This document shows positions 1 to 9,654 of a DNA stretch of 64,000 bases, in pieces. Every line of letters begins with the position of its first letter. Position 1 is the stretch's first letter. The notes below the pieces were generated by a model. The model saw only the letters and a program-made list of their open reading frames with translations, was not told the DNA's origin and made no database searches. Made by a program: the position numbers and the translations under genes. The stretch is from the NCBI GenBank assembly GCA_041398025.1, contig JAWKVM010000036.1:18303-82302 (forward strand), written 5' to 3'. This stretch comes from JANQPX01 sp041398025. GTDB taxonomy: Bacteria; Pseudomonadota; Alphaproteobacteria; Geminicoccales; Geminicoccaceae.

Positions 1-397
1 GCGCCAAGTCCGAGACCTGGGGTTCCACGGCCTCCAGGAACTCTTCCGTGAAGCCGCCGTTCTTGGCGAAACCTCGACTCGTCCTGACATTGTAGATGGC
101 CCGGCCATCCGGTTGCTCCAGCTTGAGCGAGGTAACGCCTTCTGTGTCGAACAGAATCTGAATACCCATGTCGCATGCCGAAGAGTTCGTCTCCACGTGC
201 ACATTCGTGAACTTGAAGGGTATAACGCCTGACTTGTCCTGACCGTAAGCCGTCTGCAGGCACGCATAGAACGTCAGGCCGGCAAACAGCGACACGGCAG
301 GAAGCCATAAGGGCGCACGCCCGAGGCGTGGGCGGGACGCGGCAATGCACGGCTCGCTGATCGCATTGGTCGAGAAGTCGAATTTTTGATCGGACAT
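1..397 (-). CDS. Partial hypothetical secreted or membrane-anchored protein
   Basis: The open frame starts with ATG at 397 and runs off the left edge after about 132 codons, so the C-terminus is missing. AGGAG lies about 6 bases before the start, which supports it. A charged N-terminus of about 28 residues is followed by a hydrophobic stretch (residues about 29-46, LWLPAVSLFAGLTFYACLQT), consistent with a signal peptide or membrane anchor. The visible remainder is polar and has no motif I recognise. It is not in the supplied six-frame list because it is open at the edge. Function unknown. Confidence 0.6.
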   Translation of the reverse strand, partial: MSDQKFDFSTNAISEPCIAASRPRLGRAPLWLPAVSLFAGLTFYACLQTAYGQDKSGVIPFKFTNVHVETNSSACDMGIQILFDTEGVTSLKLEQPDGRAIYNVRTSRGFAKNGGFTEEFLEAVEPQVSDLA

Positions 398-1003
398 GAC
401 TAGGCTCCTTTCTCAAGGCGGACACAGCTCGTCCGCTGACAGGAGCAGCTTCAGCCGAGTCAGGAGAACACTAAATTTAACAAGTGTGTTTAACCCATGC
501 TACTTTCGTCATATACGCGCGCGGGCGGGCAGGATCTTGCAGAATTTTCTTCGATTCTCGGCGACGTCTCATGATTAGGCGCCACAGGTAAAAAGGTCGT
601 CGCCCAAGTTTGGCCATGGTCCTCCATAGCAAGGCTGTCGCGTCATATCTGGATCTCCTTGTCGCCCAAGGGAACCTGGACTGAGATCGCTTCTTTGCGA
701 AGGAAAGAGACGAAGCTACTGCGCTTTTGCAGCTAGCTGCGGCAGCTCAGGGTCATCTTCCCCCGTTAGCGGATGGACCTCCAATGCGTGCAAACCGGCG
801 GTAAGCAGCTCGACGGGTCGGAAGTCGTTTGCCGTGCCAGCTTTCCCGCCGTTTTTTGCCAGAAGCCTCGTTTCCCATGAGTGCCACCTTTGGACGCGAG
901 CGCTGGAGGATCGAAAGGCGAAAATGCGCCTACAACAGGTCATTTGCCTCAAGCCGTGCAGGCCGTAGTCTAAGGGGGATATAGAGGAGCGTCGGAGAAC
1001 CCC
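398..1003. other. Intergenic stretch, no convincing gene
   Basis: The stretch upstream of the leftmost gene is relatively AT-rich around 465-560 and probably carries that gene's promoter. A minus-strand frame at 716-1021 could encode about 100 residues. Its N-terminal half looks like random Arg/Ser-rich translation and it overlaps the start of the VOC gene, so I do not call it. No RNA gene or repeat was seen. Confidence 0.4.
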
Positions 1004-1372
1004 ATGCCACCGTCGATTCACAGGGTCATCATCTACACCAAGAAGATGCAGGAGATGGCCGAGTTTTACGCCAAGTTCTTCGGTTACAAAGCCGTCGTGA
1101 GAGATGGGGATCGCATCTGGGAGCTGCGACCGCGCGAGGGTGGATTGACACTATTGCTGCACCCGGCGAGTAGAGGCCAGAAAGAAGGTCAGTCATTGAT
1201 CAAGCTGTTGTTTGACGTCGAGGATGTTGAAGCCTGTCGGTCTGAACTGACGCGGCGAGGTCTTGAGGTGGGGCCGCTCCATGATGCAGACGGATACCAG
1301 TTCGCAAACGCCAAAGACCCATCGAAGAATGCGATCTCGATTTCGAACCGCGCATATGCCGGCAATCACTAG
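1004..1372 (+). CDS. VOC (glyoxalase/bleomycin-resistance fold) protein
   Basis: This 122-residue protein is the usual length for a single-domain vicinal oxygen chelate protein. It opens with the typical beta strand HRVIIYTKKMQEMAEFYAKF, followed by the FFGYKAVVRDG turn, and a second half with the pattern FDVEDVEACRSELTRRG ending in GYQFANAKDPSKNAISIS. These are the two beta-alpha-beta-beta-beta modules of the family. Members are metal-dependent lyases, isomerases or dioxygenases, or resistance proteins. Nothing here fixes the substrate. A GGAGAACCCC stretch precedes the ATG. The neighbours are a truncated recombinase and an IS element, so it may belong to an acquired region. Confidence 0.75.
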   Translation: MPPSIHRVIIYTKKMQEMAEFYAKFFGYKAVVRDGDRIWELRPREGGLTLLLHPASRGQKEGQSLIKLLFDVEDVEACRSELTRRGLEVGPLHDADGYQFANAKDPSKNAISISNRAYAGNH

Positions 1373-1430
1373 TAACCGCTTCTCGCTCTTTTGGACTGCC
1401 ATCACACCAAGCCCTTGTGGCGAGCTCGGG

Positions 1431-1800
1431 TCAATTGCTCTCGGTGCGTGGGATAGTAGCCAGCAGCTCGCGCGCCGGTGCGTTCAGATGGATGACCTTG
1501 GCACCGGTCTTGCTGTCGGCCAGCCGCAGGCAGCCACGCTCGAAATCGACCTCGCTCCAGCGCAAGGTCAGGATTTCGGGCAGGCGTGCGCCGCTGAGGA
1601 TTAACAGCCTGATCGCGCGGACGACACTTGGCATCTCCCTGCTTCCGCGTTCGGCCTCGGCCATTGCAGCGCCGAGCCTTGCCATCTCGGCGGCGAACAA
1701 GAACCGCTCGCGCTTCTCTTCCTTGAATTTCTCGACATGGCGGCAGGGATTGGAACCATCCAGCCGATAGCCATGGCGCTCAGCCCAATTGAACAGCTTG
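1431..1800 (-). pseudogene. Tyrosine recombinase (phage integrase) fragment
   Basis: About 123 residues correspond to the end of the core-binding domain and the first half of the catalytic domain. The segment LLILSGARLPEILTLRW carries the first catalytic Arg in its A-R-x-x-E context, and DSKTGAKVIHLN is the beta-hairpin Lys region. The H-x-x-R motif and the Tyr nucleophile are absent because the frame ends at ATIPRTESN. The 5' part is also absent, since an IS5-family element starts at 1801 and no N-terminal domain is visible beyond it. The fragment is therefore a dead remnant that probably marks the edge of a former genomic island or prophage. Confidence 0.75.
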
Positions 1801-2727
1801 GAGCCCATCCGAAACGTTCTCTTTAGATTTCAGCGGTTTGCCAATCTTCCGACGAGGAGTGGGATGATGGCGGCGACATCCATGGCGGTCGAGGTTTCGA
1901 TTAATCGCTCGAAGTCTTTGGCGAGACGGCGGTTGCGACCGCGCCAGCCGAAGGTGCGTTCGATCACCCAGCGTCTTGGGATGATCTCGAAGCCTTCGGC
2001 GTGCGGCGGTCGTTTGACGATCTCCAGCTTGAGGCCTGCGCTGGCGGCATTGCCCGCGGCGACGGGGCCTTGATAGCCGGCGTCGGCGAAGCGACAAAGC
2101 AGCCAGGGGAACTGACGCTTGATCCATCTGCAGGCTTGGCCGAGGCCGTTGCGATCTTGAATGTTGGCTTCATGTACCGCCAGGTTCAGCGGCAGGCCGA
2201 TCGTATCGGTAACCAGGTGGCGCTTGCGTCCGTTGATCTTCTTGCCGGCGTCATAGCCGCGCAACCCGCCGGATTCCGTGGTCTTCACGCTTTGGCTGTC
2301 AATCATACCGGCCGTCGGCGATGCCTCCTTGCCGGCTTGCTCACGCGTCTGCATCAAGAGGATCATCCAAATCCGATGCCAGATGCCGTCCTGCCAGAAC
2401 CGTCGACAATAGTCGTAGACCGTGCTCCTCGGCGGAAAGTCCTTCGGCAGCATGTCCCAGGGACAACCAGTGCGGACGAGATAAAGAATCGCGTTCAGCA
2501 CCTCGCGCAAACCCGTCGTCCGTGGCCGCCCACCACGTTTCGCCGATGGCAGCAACGGTTCGATCAATCCATACTCGTCGTCGGTCACGTCGCTTGCGTA
2601 ACGGGTGTGCACGCGCTCACAGTGCGTGCGGGCGAAAGCAGTCCACATCGATCATGGCTCCGTTCTTCTTGGCAGAATGCAGATGCCATAACATATTGTT
2701 TTCGCTCAATTTTTTCCGGATGGGCTC
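1801..2727 (-). mobile_element. IS5-family insertion sequence
   Basis: The element is bounded by perfect 11-bp terminal inverted repeats: GAGCCCATCCG at 1801-1811 and its complement at 2717-2727. A further A/G-rich stretch follows inside each end. It is 927 bp long and encodes one transposase on the minus strand. I could not identify a clean target-site duplication in the flanks, and the sequence beyond 2727 does not continue the recombinase gene. The insertion site has therefore probably been rearranged. Confidence 0.8.
1830..2648 (-). CDS. IS5-family transposase
   Basis: This 272-residue single-ORF DDE transposase has an N-terminal DUF4096-like segment (residues about 20-95: DDEYGLIEPLLP, GRPRTTGLREVLNAILYLVR, GCPWDMLPKDFPP). 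The catalytic domain contains MIDSQSVKTT (first Asp), GKKINGRKRHLVTDT, a second Asp in FADAGYQG, and the C-terminal RRWVIERTFGW with the catalytic Glu. The frame is intact over the normal family length, so the copy may be functional. The assignment to the IS427/IS1031-like side of the family comes from the GYDAGKKxxGRKRH signature. Confidence 0.9.
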   Translation of the reverse strand: MWTAFARTHCERVHTRYASDVTDDEYGLIEPLLPSAKRGGRPRTTGLREVLNAILYLVRTGCPWDMLPKDFPPRSTVYDYCRRFWQDGIWHRIWMILLMQTREQAGKEASPTAGMIDSQSVKTTESGGLRGYDAGKKINGRKRHLVTDTIGLPLNLAVHEANIQDRNGLGQACRWIKRQFPWLLCRFADAGYQGPVAAGNAASAGLKLEIVKRPPHAEGFEIIPRRWVIERTFGWRGRNRRLAKDFERLIETSTAMDVAAIIPLLVGRLANR

Positions 2728-2938
2728 TGAGATATGCAGCGGTGGCAATGGAATGCAATGGTTCTTACTGCAACAATGAAAAATTCAAGGTTTGCCGCGT
2801 CCAACGCAGGTAACAAGTGTATTGAAGTTTCACCTAATCAGGCAAATTCCTTCTTGAGCGCTTTGGGTCTTTTTCGCCAGGATCTATTATTACGCTGATA
2901 TCAGCACCAGGAATCAAGCCCTTGAAGCAGCCATGCCA

Positions 2939-4557
<1,619 letters not shown>

Positions 4558-4561
<4 letters not shown>

Positions 4562-5700
4562 TCGTTCTCTCCCACAGCTTTGGCGCGCGCCGGCGGCTCG
4601 GCCAATCCCTCGTCGGCCCCGTCATCATGTTCGTCCAGGTCAACGCTGTCGGCCGTGCCGACCTCGCCGGCGAACAGTTTTCTGGGATCGAAGGCGTCGC
4701 GCACGGCCTCGCCGATGAAGACCAGGAGGCTGAGCAGCACCGCGACCGCCATGAACGCCGTCATGCCGAGCCAGGGGGCCTGCAGGTTGGACTTGCCCTG
4801 GCGCAGCAGCTCGCCGAGCGACGGCGAGCCCGCGGGCAGGCCGAAACCCAGGAAATCGAGGCTGGTGAGGATGGTCACCGCACCCGCGAGGCTGAAGGGG
4901 AGGAAGGTCAGCGCCGCGACCATGGCATTGGGCAGCACATGGCGGAACATGATCGCCCAGTCGCCGACGCCAAGCGCACGGGCGGCGCGCACATAGTCGA
5001 AATTTCTCGCCCGCAGGAACTCCGCGCGCACCACGCCGACCAGGCCGGTCCAGGCAGACAGGAGGAGGATGAAAAGGAGCGTGAAGAAGCTGGGCTGAAT
5101 CACGGCGGCCATGATGATCAGGATGAACAGGATCGGCAGGCCTTCCCAGATCTCGATGAAGCGCTGGAACAAAAGGTCGGTCCAGCCGCCGAAATAGCCC
5201 TGCACCGCGCCCGCGGCGATGCCGATGATCGATGACAGCACGGTCAGGCAGAGCGCGAACAGCACGGACAGGCGAAAGCCGTAGACCACGCGCGCCACCA
5301 CGTCTCTCGCCTGATCGTCCGTGCCCAGCCAGTGCCTGGCATCCGGCGCCGAGGGGCCGATCACCTCGAAGTCGTGGGTGTCGTAGGCAAAGGGAACCGG
5401 CGGCCAGAGGGTCCACCCCTTCTCCGCGATCAGCTCCTGGACGAAAGGATCGGTGTAGTCGGCCTCCGCGTCGAACTCGCCGCCGAACGTGGTCTCGGGA
5501 TAGGTCTGGACGATCGGATAGTAGAAGCTTCCATCATAGCGGATCAGCAGCGGGCGATCATTGGCGAGCAGCTCGGCAAACAGGCTGAGACCGAACAGGC
5601 CGAGAAAAATCCAGAAGGACCAGAAACCCCGCCGGTTGGCGCGGAAGTTCTGCAGACGCCTTCGGCCGATCGGCCCCAGATGGATGCCCGGCAAGCCCAC
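4558..5700 (-). CDS. yejE: Peptide ABC transporter permease YejE
   Basis: This 380-residue inner-membrane permease has an N-terminal cytoplasmic stretch RRRLQNFRANRRGFWSF, then a first membrane segment. A long periplasmic loop contains YDGSFYYPIVQTYPETTFGG and HWLGTDDQARDVVARV, the YejE/DppC hallmark. The BPD_transp_1 domain follows with the EAA-type loop RAARALGVGDWAIMFRHVLP. The C-terminal tail is long and acidic (DLDEHDDGADEG), an extension beyond the core that looks lineage-specific. It lies 3 bases after yejB and overlaps yejF. It pairs with YejB to form the channel. Confidence 0.93.
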
Positions 5701-5703
5701 GCC

Positions 5704-6816
5704 TCAGGCCTCCCGGCTTTCGAAATCGATGCGCGGGTCGACCACGACATACATGATGTCGCCGATCAGACGAAGGACCAGGCCGAGGATGCTGAAGAAA
5801 AACAGCGTGCCGAAGATCACGGGAAAATCGCGGTTGATCGCCGCCTCGAAGCCGAGCAGGCCGAGACCGTCCAAAGAGAAAATCATCTCGATCAGGAGCG
5901 AGCCTGTGAACAGGATGCTGATGAAGGCCGCGGGAAAGCCAGCGATCACGATCAGCATGGCGTTTCTGAACACATGCCCGTAGAGCACGCGCCGCTCGGA
6001 CAGACCCTTGGCGCGTGCGGTCTGCACATACTGCATGTTGATCTGATCGAGAAAGGAGTTTTTCGTGAGCATGGTCAGCGTCGCGAAGCCGCTGATCACC
6101 ATGCTCAGCACCGGCAGCGTGATGTGCCAGAGATAGTCCAGCGCCTGCTGCCACCAGGTGAGCGACGAGAAATTCTCGGAGACCAGGCCGCGCAGCGGGA
6201 ACCAGTCGAGAAAACGGCCGCCGGCGAACAGGATGATCAGGAGGATGCCGAACATGAAGGACGGGATGGCGTAGCCGACGATGATCACCCCGCTGGTCCA
6301 GATATCGAACCGGCTGCCGTCCCTGACCGCCTTGGCGATGCCGAGCGGAATCGAGATCAGATAGACCAGGAGCGTGGTCCAAAGCCCGAGCGAGATCGAG
6401 ACCGGCATCTTGTCGAGCACCAGATCGACCACCTTCCGGTCGCGGAAATAGCTGCTGCCGAAGTCGAAGCGGATATAGTTGCCGAGCATCAGGAGAAAGC
6501 GCTCGTGCAGCGGCTTGTCGAAGCCGAACGTCTTCTCGATGTCGGCGATAATCTCCGGATCGAGTCCTTGCGCGCCCCGATATTTGCTGGTGGACGCACT
6601 TTGGCCGGCCGCGTCCACACCTTGCGCGGAGCCCTGAAAATCGCTCTGGCCACCGGTAAAGCGCTCGGTCGCGCCGACCGCCTCGCCCTGCATCTGGGCG
6701 ATCAGCTGCTCGACCGGCCCACCGGGAGCAAGCTGCACGATGATGAAGTTCAGCACCATGATCCCGAACAGCACCGGGATCATCAGCAGCAGGCGCCGGA
6801 CGATATAGCTCAGCAC
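5704..6816 (-). CDS. yejB: Peptide ABC transporter permease YejB
   Basis: The 370-residue permease begins MLSYIVRRLLLMIPVLFGIM, the canonical start of DppB/YejB proteins, and continues IVQLAPGGPVEQ. It has the YejB-specific insertion after the first helix (MQGEAVGATERFTGGQSDF region) before FGFDKPLHERFLLMLGNYIRFDFG. The EAA loop is QTARAKGLSERRVLYGHVFR. About six membrane spans can be read. The gene follows yejA by 49 bases and precedes yejE by 3, fitting one transcript. Confidence 0.93.
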   Translation of the reverse strand: MLSYIVRRLLLMIPVLFGIMVLNFIIVQLAPGGPVEQLIAQMQGEAVGATERFTGGQSDFQGSAQGVDAAGQSASTSKYRGAQGLDPEIIADIEKTFGFDKPLHERFLLMLGNYIRFDFGSSYFRDRKVVDLVLDKMPVSISLGLWTTLLVYLISIPLGIAKAVRDGSRFDIWTSGVIIVGYAIPSFMFGILLIILFAGGRFLDWFPLRGLVSENFSSLTWWQQALDYLWHITLPVLSMVISGFATLTMLTKNSFLDQINMQYVQTARAKGLSERRVLYGHVFRNAMLIVIAGFPAAFISILFTGSLLIEMIFSLDGLGLLGFEAAINRDFPVIFGTLFFFSILGLVLRLIGDIMYVVVDPRIDFESREA

Positions 6817-6865
6817 CGGCGCGGCCGGCTACGTGGACTCTTGGGGGCTGGTGCCTCGGAGCAAG

Positions 6866-8713
6866 TCACCGTGAAGCCTGCTGCTCCAGCTTGGTGTCGA
6901 TCCACCAGGCACCCGGAAAGCTCAGCCCATAGCGCGGATTGGTCTCGGGCTTGCCGAACTTGTTCCAATAGGCGACGCGGTAGATGTCGTTGTGGAATTG
7001 CGGCAGCACGTAGTAGTTCCAGAGCAGCACGCGATCGAGCGCGCGGTTGGTCGCTTTCAGGGTATCCAGATCCTTGGCGGCGATGATCTGCTCGATCAGC
7101 TCGTCGGCGACCGGGTTCTTGATGCCGGCCATGTTGGCGGAGCCCCTGACGTCAGCGGCCTCGGAGCCGTAGTAGGAGCGAAGCTCCGGGCCCGGCGGCG
7201 GGAAGAAGTTGAGCTTGACCGTGGTCATGTCGTAGTCGAAATCGTCGAGCCTCACCTGATATTGCGAACTGTCGACCGTGCGGATGGTGGCATCGATGCC
7301 GGCGTGGCGCAGGTTCTTGACGAAGGGAGCGGTGAGGCGTTCCTGATCGGGGCTGAGAATCAGGAACTCGATGGTCATGACCTCGCCGCTGTCGCCGTGG
7401 GTCAGCTTGCCGTTGACCAGCGTCCAGCCTGCCTCCTCGAACAGACGGACGGCTTCACGGAACTGCGCGCGATTGCGCCCGCTGCCGTCGGTCTTCGGCA
7501 GCTCGAAGGCCTTCTCGAACAGTTCGGGCGGGAGCCGGTCGCGATAGGGCTCCAGGATCGCGATCTCTTCCGGCGTCGGTGGTCCGGAGACGCCGAAATC
7601 CGAGTTCGGGAAATAGCTTTCCGTGCGCTGATACTGGCCGTAGAGCAGCGTGCGCTGGATCGCCTCGAAGTCGTAGAGATAACCGAGTGCCTGGCGCACG
7701 CGCGGATCACTGAACTTCGCCAGGCGATTGTTGATGAAATAGGCCTGGATGCCCTCCGGCACCTCGTTCGGAATCTCCTCGATGGCCATGCGGCCGCTCT
7801 TCGCGGCATCGACATCGTAGCCGGTCGCCCAGCGCTTCGAGCTGTTCTCCTGACGGAAGTCGATATCGCCTGCCTTGAACGCCTCGAAGGCGACCTCGGG
7901 CTCGCGATAGTAGTCGTAACGGATCTCGTCGAAATTATTGAGGCCGCGGTTCACCGGCAGGTCGGCCGCCCAATAGTCCGCGACGCGCCGATAGGTGAGC
8001 GAGCGGCCGGGGTCGACCTCGGCGAGTTCATAGGCACCACTGCCGAGCGGCGGCTCGAGCGTGGTCTTGGTGATGTCGCGCTCCTTCCAGTAATGGCGCG
8101 GCAGGGGCGAAAGCTCCGCCACTTTCAAGAGCGGCTTCATGTTGTCGCGGGTCTTGAAGGTGAATTTCAGCTTGTGGTCGGAGAGGGCCTCGACGCCCTC
8201 CACGTCCTCGTAGAAGGACTTCAGAAAGGGCCGGCCGATCTCCTGGGTGGTCTCGAAACGGAAGACGAAGTCCTCGGCGGTGATCGGCTCGCCGTCCTGG
8301 TAGCGAGCCTCGGGCCGGAGATTGAAGATGATCCAGCTCTTGTCGGCGGGATATTCGGCCGTCTCGGCGATCAGACCGTAGACCACGGAAAGCTCGTCGG
8401 CCGACGGCACCATCAGACTGTCGCTGATCAGGCCGATGCTGGTCGGCCAGTCCCCCTTCAGGATGATCGTGTTCAGACTGTCGAAGGAGCCCGGCGCGTC
8501 GAGCACGATCTTGCCGCCCTTGGGCGCGTCCGGATTGGCGTAGGGCCAATGGTCGAATCCGTCCTTGTAGAGTGGCTCGCCGAACTCGGCGATGGCCGAC
8601 GCGACGGTGACCTCCTCGGCCTCTGCGAGCAGAGGCAGGGCGCCGATCGCGCCCGCGACCAGCCCCGCGGCCAACAATGTCAGCAAGCGACGGGTCACGA
8701 TAAGATCGACCAT
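6866..8713 (-). CDS. yejA: Peptide ABC transporter periplasmic binding protein YejA
   Basis: This is a 615-residue family-5 extracellular solute-binding protein. I chose ATG at 8713 because GGAG precedes it and it gives a proper signal peptide (residues about 8-30, RRLLTLLAAGLVAGAIGALP, then AEA). A longer in-frame reading to 8926 would overlap hisN and add unrelated sequence. Family blocks are FGEPLYKDGFDHWPYANPDAPKGG, IIFNLRPEARYQDGEPITAEDFVF and the C-terminal WWIDTKLEQQ. It captures oligopeptides in the periplasm for YejBEF. It is the first gene of the operon and lies 88 bases downstream of hisN. Confidence 0.93.
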   Translation of the reverse strand: MVDLIVTRRLLTLLAAGLVAGAIGALPLLAEAEEVTVASAIAEFGEPLYKDGFDHWPYANPDAPKGGKIVLDAPGSFDSLNTIILKGDWPTSIGLISDSLMVPSADELSVVYGLIAETAEYPADKSWIIFNLRPEARYQDGEPITAEDFVFRFETTQEIGRPFLKSFYEDVEGVEALSDHKLKFTFKTRDNMKPLLKVAELSPLPRHYWKERDITKTTLEPPLGSGAYELAEVDPGRSLTYRRVADYWAADLPVNRGLNNFDEIRYDYYREPEVAFEAFKAGDIDFRQENSSKRWATGYDVDAAKSGRMAIEEIPNEVPEGIQAYFINNRLAKFSDPRVRQALGYLYDFEAIQRTLLYGQYQRTESYFPNSDFGVSGPPTPEEIAILEPYRDRLPPELFEKAFELPKTDGSGRNRAQFREAVRLFEEAGWTLVNGKLTHGDSGEVMTIEFLILSPDQERLTAPFVKNLRHAGIDATIRTVDSSQYQVRLDDFDYDMTTVKLNFFPPPGPELRSYYGSEAADVRGSANMAGIKNPVADELIEQIIAAKDLDTLKATNRALDRVLLWNYYVLPQFHNDIYRVAYWNKFGKPETNPRYGLSFPGAWWIDTKLEQQASR

Positions 8714-8801
8714 CGGATCACTCCAACCAGTTGAGCCTCCTCCTCCGAGTAGGCTTATATAGACAGCTCCCGGTTCAAAGCCCAGGGTCGATGGACCAGG
8801 T

Positions 8802-9593
8802 TTAATTGATTGTGAGCAATGCCAGCGCCTCGGCATGCACCCGTCGATCACCCGCCGCGAGCACACGCCCATCGGAGTCCGGGGTGAGAGGCCTGCCCTC
8901 CCAATCGGTGATGATGCCGCCTGCACCCTCGATCACCGGGATCAGGGCGAAATAATCATGGGTGTCGAGATCCGCCTCGACGATGACATCGGCAAAGCCG
9001 AGCGCGAGTTGGCCGTAGGCGTAGCAATCGCCGCCATACATCGGCAGAGCGACCGCGGCCTCGATGCGGGCGAAGGCGCGCGCCTCCTCGGGCTGCTTGA
9101 ACATCTGGGGCGAGGTCACGTAGAGCACGGCTTCGTCGAGGCGCGCGCAAGGACGCACGGCGATGTCCTCGCCGTTCCAACGGCTGGGCAGGCCGGCACC
9201 GCCCGTCCAGCGTTCGCCGAGCATGCAGTGATCGATCACCCCGACCACGGGGCGGCCCCGATAGGCGACGCTCACCAGCGTGCCGAATAGCGGCCGGCCG
9301 GTGATGAACGACTTGGTGCCGTCGATCGGATCGATATGCCAGACATAGTCGGCGTCCAGACGCACCGCGTTGAATTCCTCGCCCTCGATGCCGTGATCGG
9401 GCCAGACCTGCTCGATCAGCGCGCGCATCGCCTGCTCGGCCTCGCGATCGGCGATGGTCACCGGGCTGTCGTCGGGCTTCTGGTCGATGGCAATCTTCTG
9501 GCGGAAATAGGGCCGGATCACCTGCCCCGCAGCATCCGCCACCTCCTCGGCAAAGGCGAGGAGCCTGGTCGGATCGTCTGCGGTCTCAGCCAT
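8802..9593 (-). CDS. hisN: Histidinol-phosphatase, inositol monophosphatase family
   Basis: The 263-residue protein carries the Mg-dependent phosphatase motifs DSPVTIADREAE, GEEF, and DPIDGTKSF (residues about 85-95). The late motif DTHDYFALIPVIEGAGG uses the HisN-type D-Y-x-A-L-x-P-V wording and not the W-D-x-A-A-G form of inositol phosphatases. The likely reaction is L-histidinol phosphate to L-histidinol in histidine biosynthesis. The C-terminus ends HAEALALLTIN. It lies upstream of yejA on the same strand, but no functional link to peptide uptake is evident. An inositol-type or other sugar-phosphatase activity remains possible. Confidence 0.85.
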   Translation of the reverse strand: MAETADDPTRLLAFAEEVADAAGQVIRPYFRQKIAIDQKPDDSPVTIADREAEQAMRALIEQVWPDHGIEGEEFNAVRLDADYVWHIDPIDGTKSFITGRPLFGTLVSVAYRGRPVVGVIDHCMLGERWTGGAGLPSRWNGEDIAVRPCARLDEAVLYVTSPQMFKQPEEARAFARIEAAVALPMYGGDCYAYGQLALGFADVIVEADLDTHDYFALIPVIEGAGGIITDWEGRPLTPDSDGRVLAAGDRRVHAEALALLTIN

Positions 9594-9654
9594 GCGCTTC
9601 TGTGTCTTTCATCCGGCCAGCAATCGCGCTGTCGGCCGAGCCGACCCGCGCCGA

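Noticed and set aside
716..1021. 101-codon minus-strand frame overlapping the VOC gene start
   Set aside because: Its N-terminal half is Arg/Ser-rich noise, there is no ribosome site, and it conflicts with the well-supported VOC gene.
5332..7086. 584-codon plus-strand frame across yejE/yejB
   Set aside because: It runs antisense to two clear permease genes and translates to charged low-complexity sequence.
6992..8734. 580-codon plus-strand open frame antisense to yejA
   Set aside because: Its translation is low in hydrophobic order and rich in Arg/Asp/Ala repeats. It mirrors a real conserved gene and reflects GC bias at third positions.
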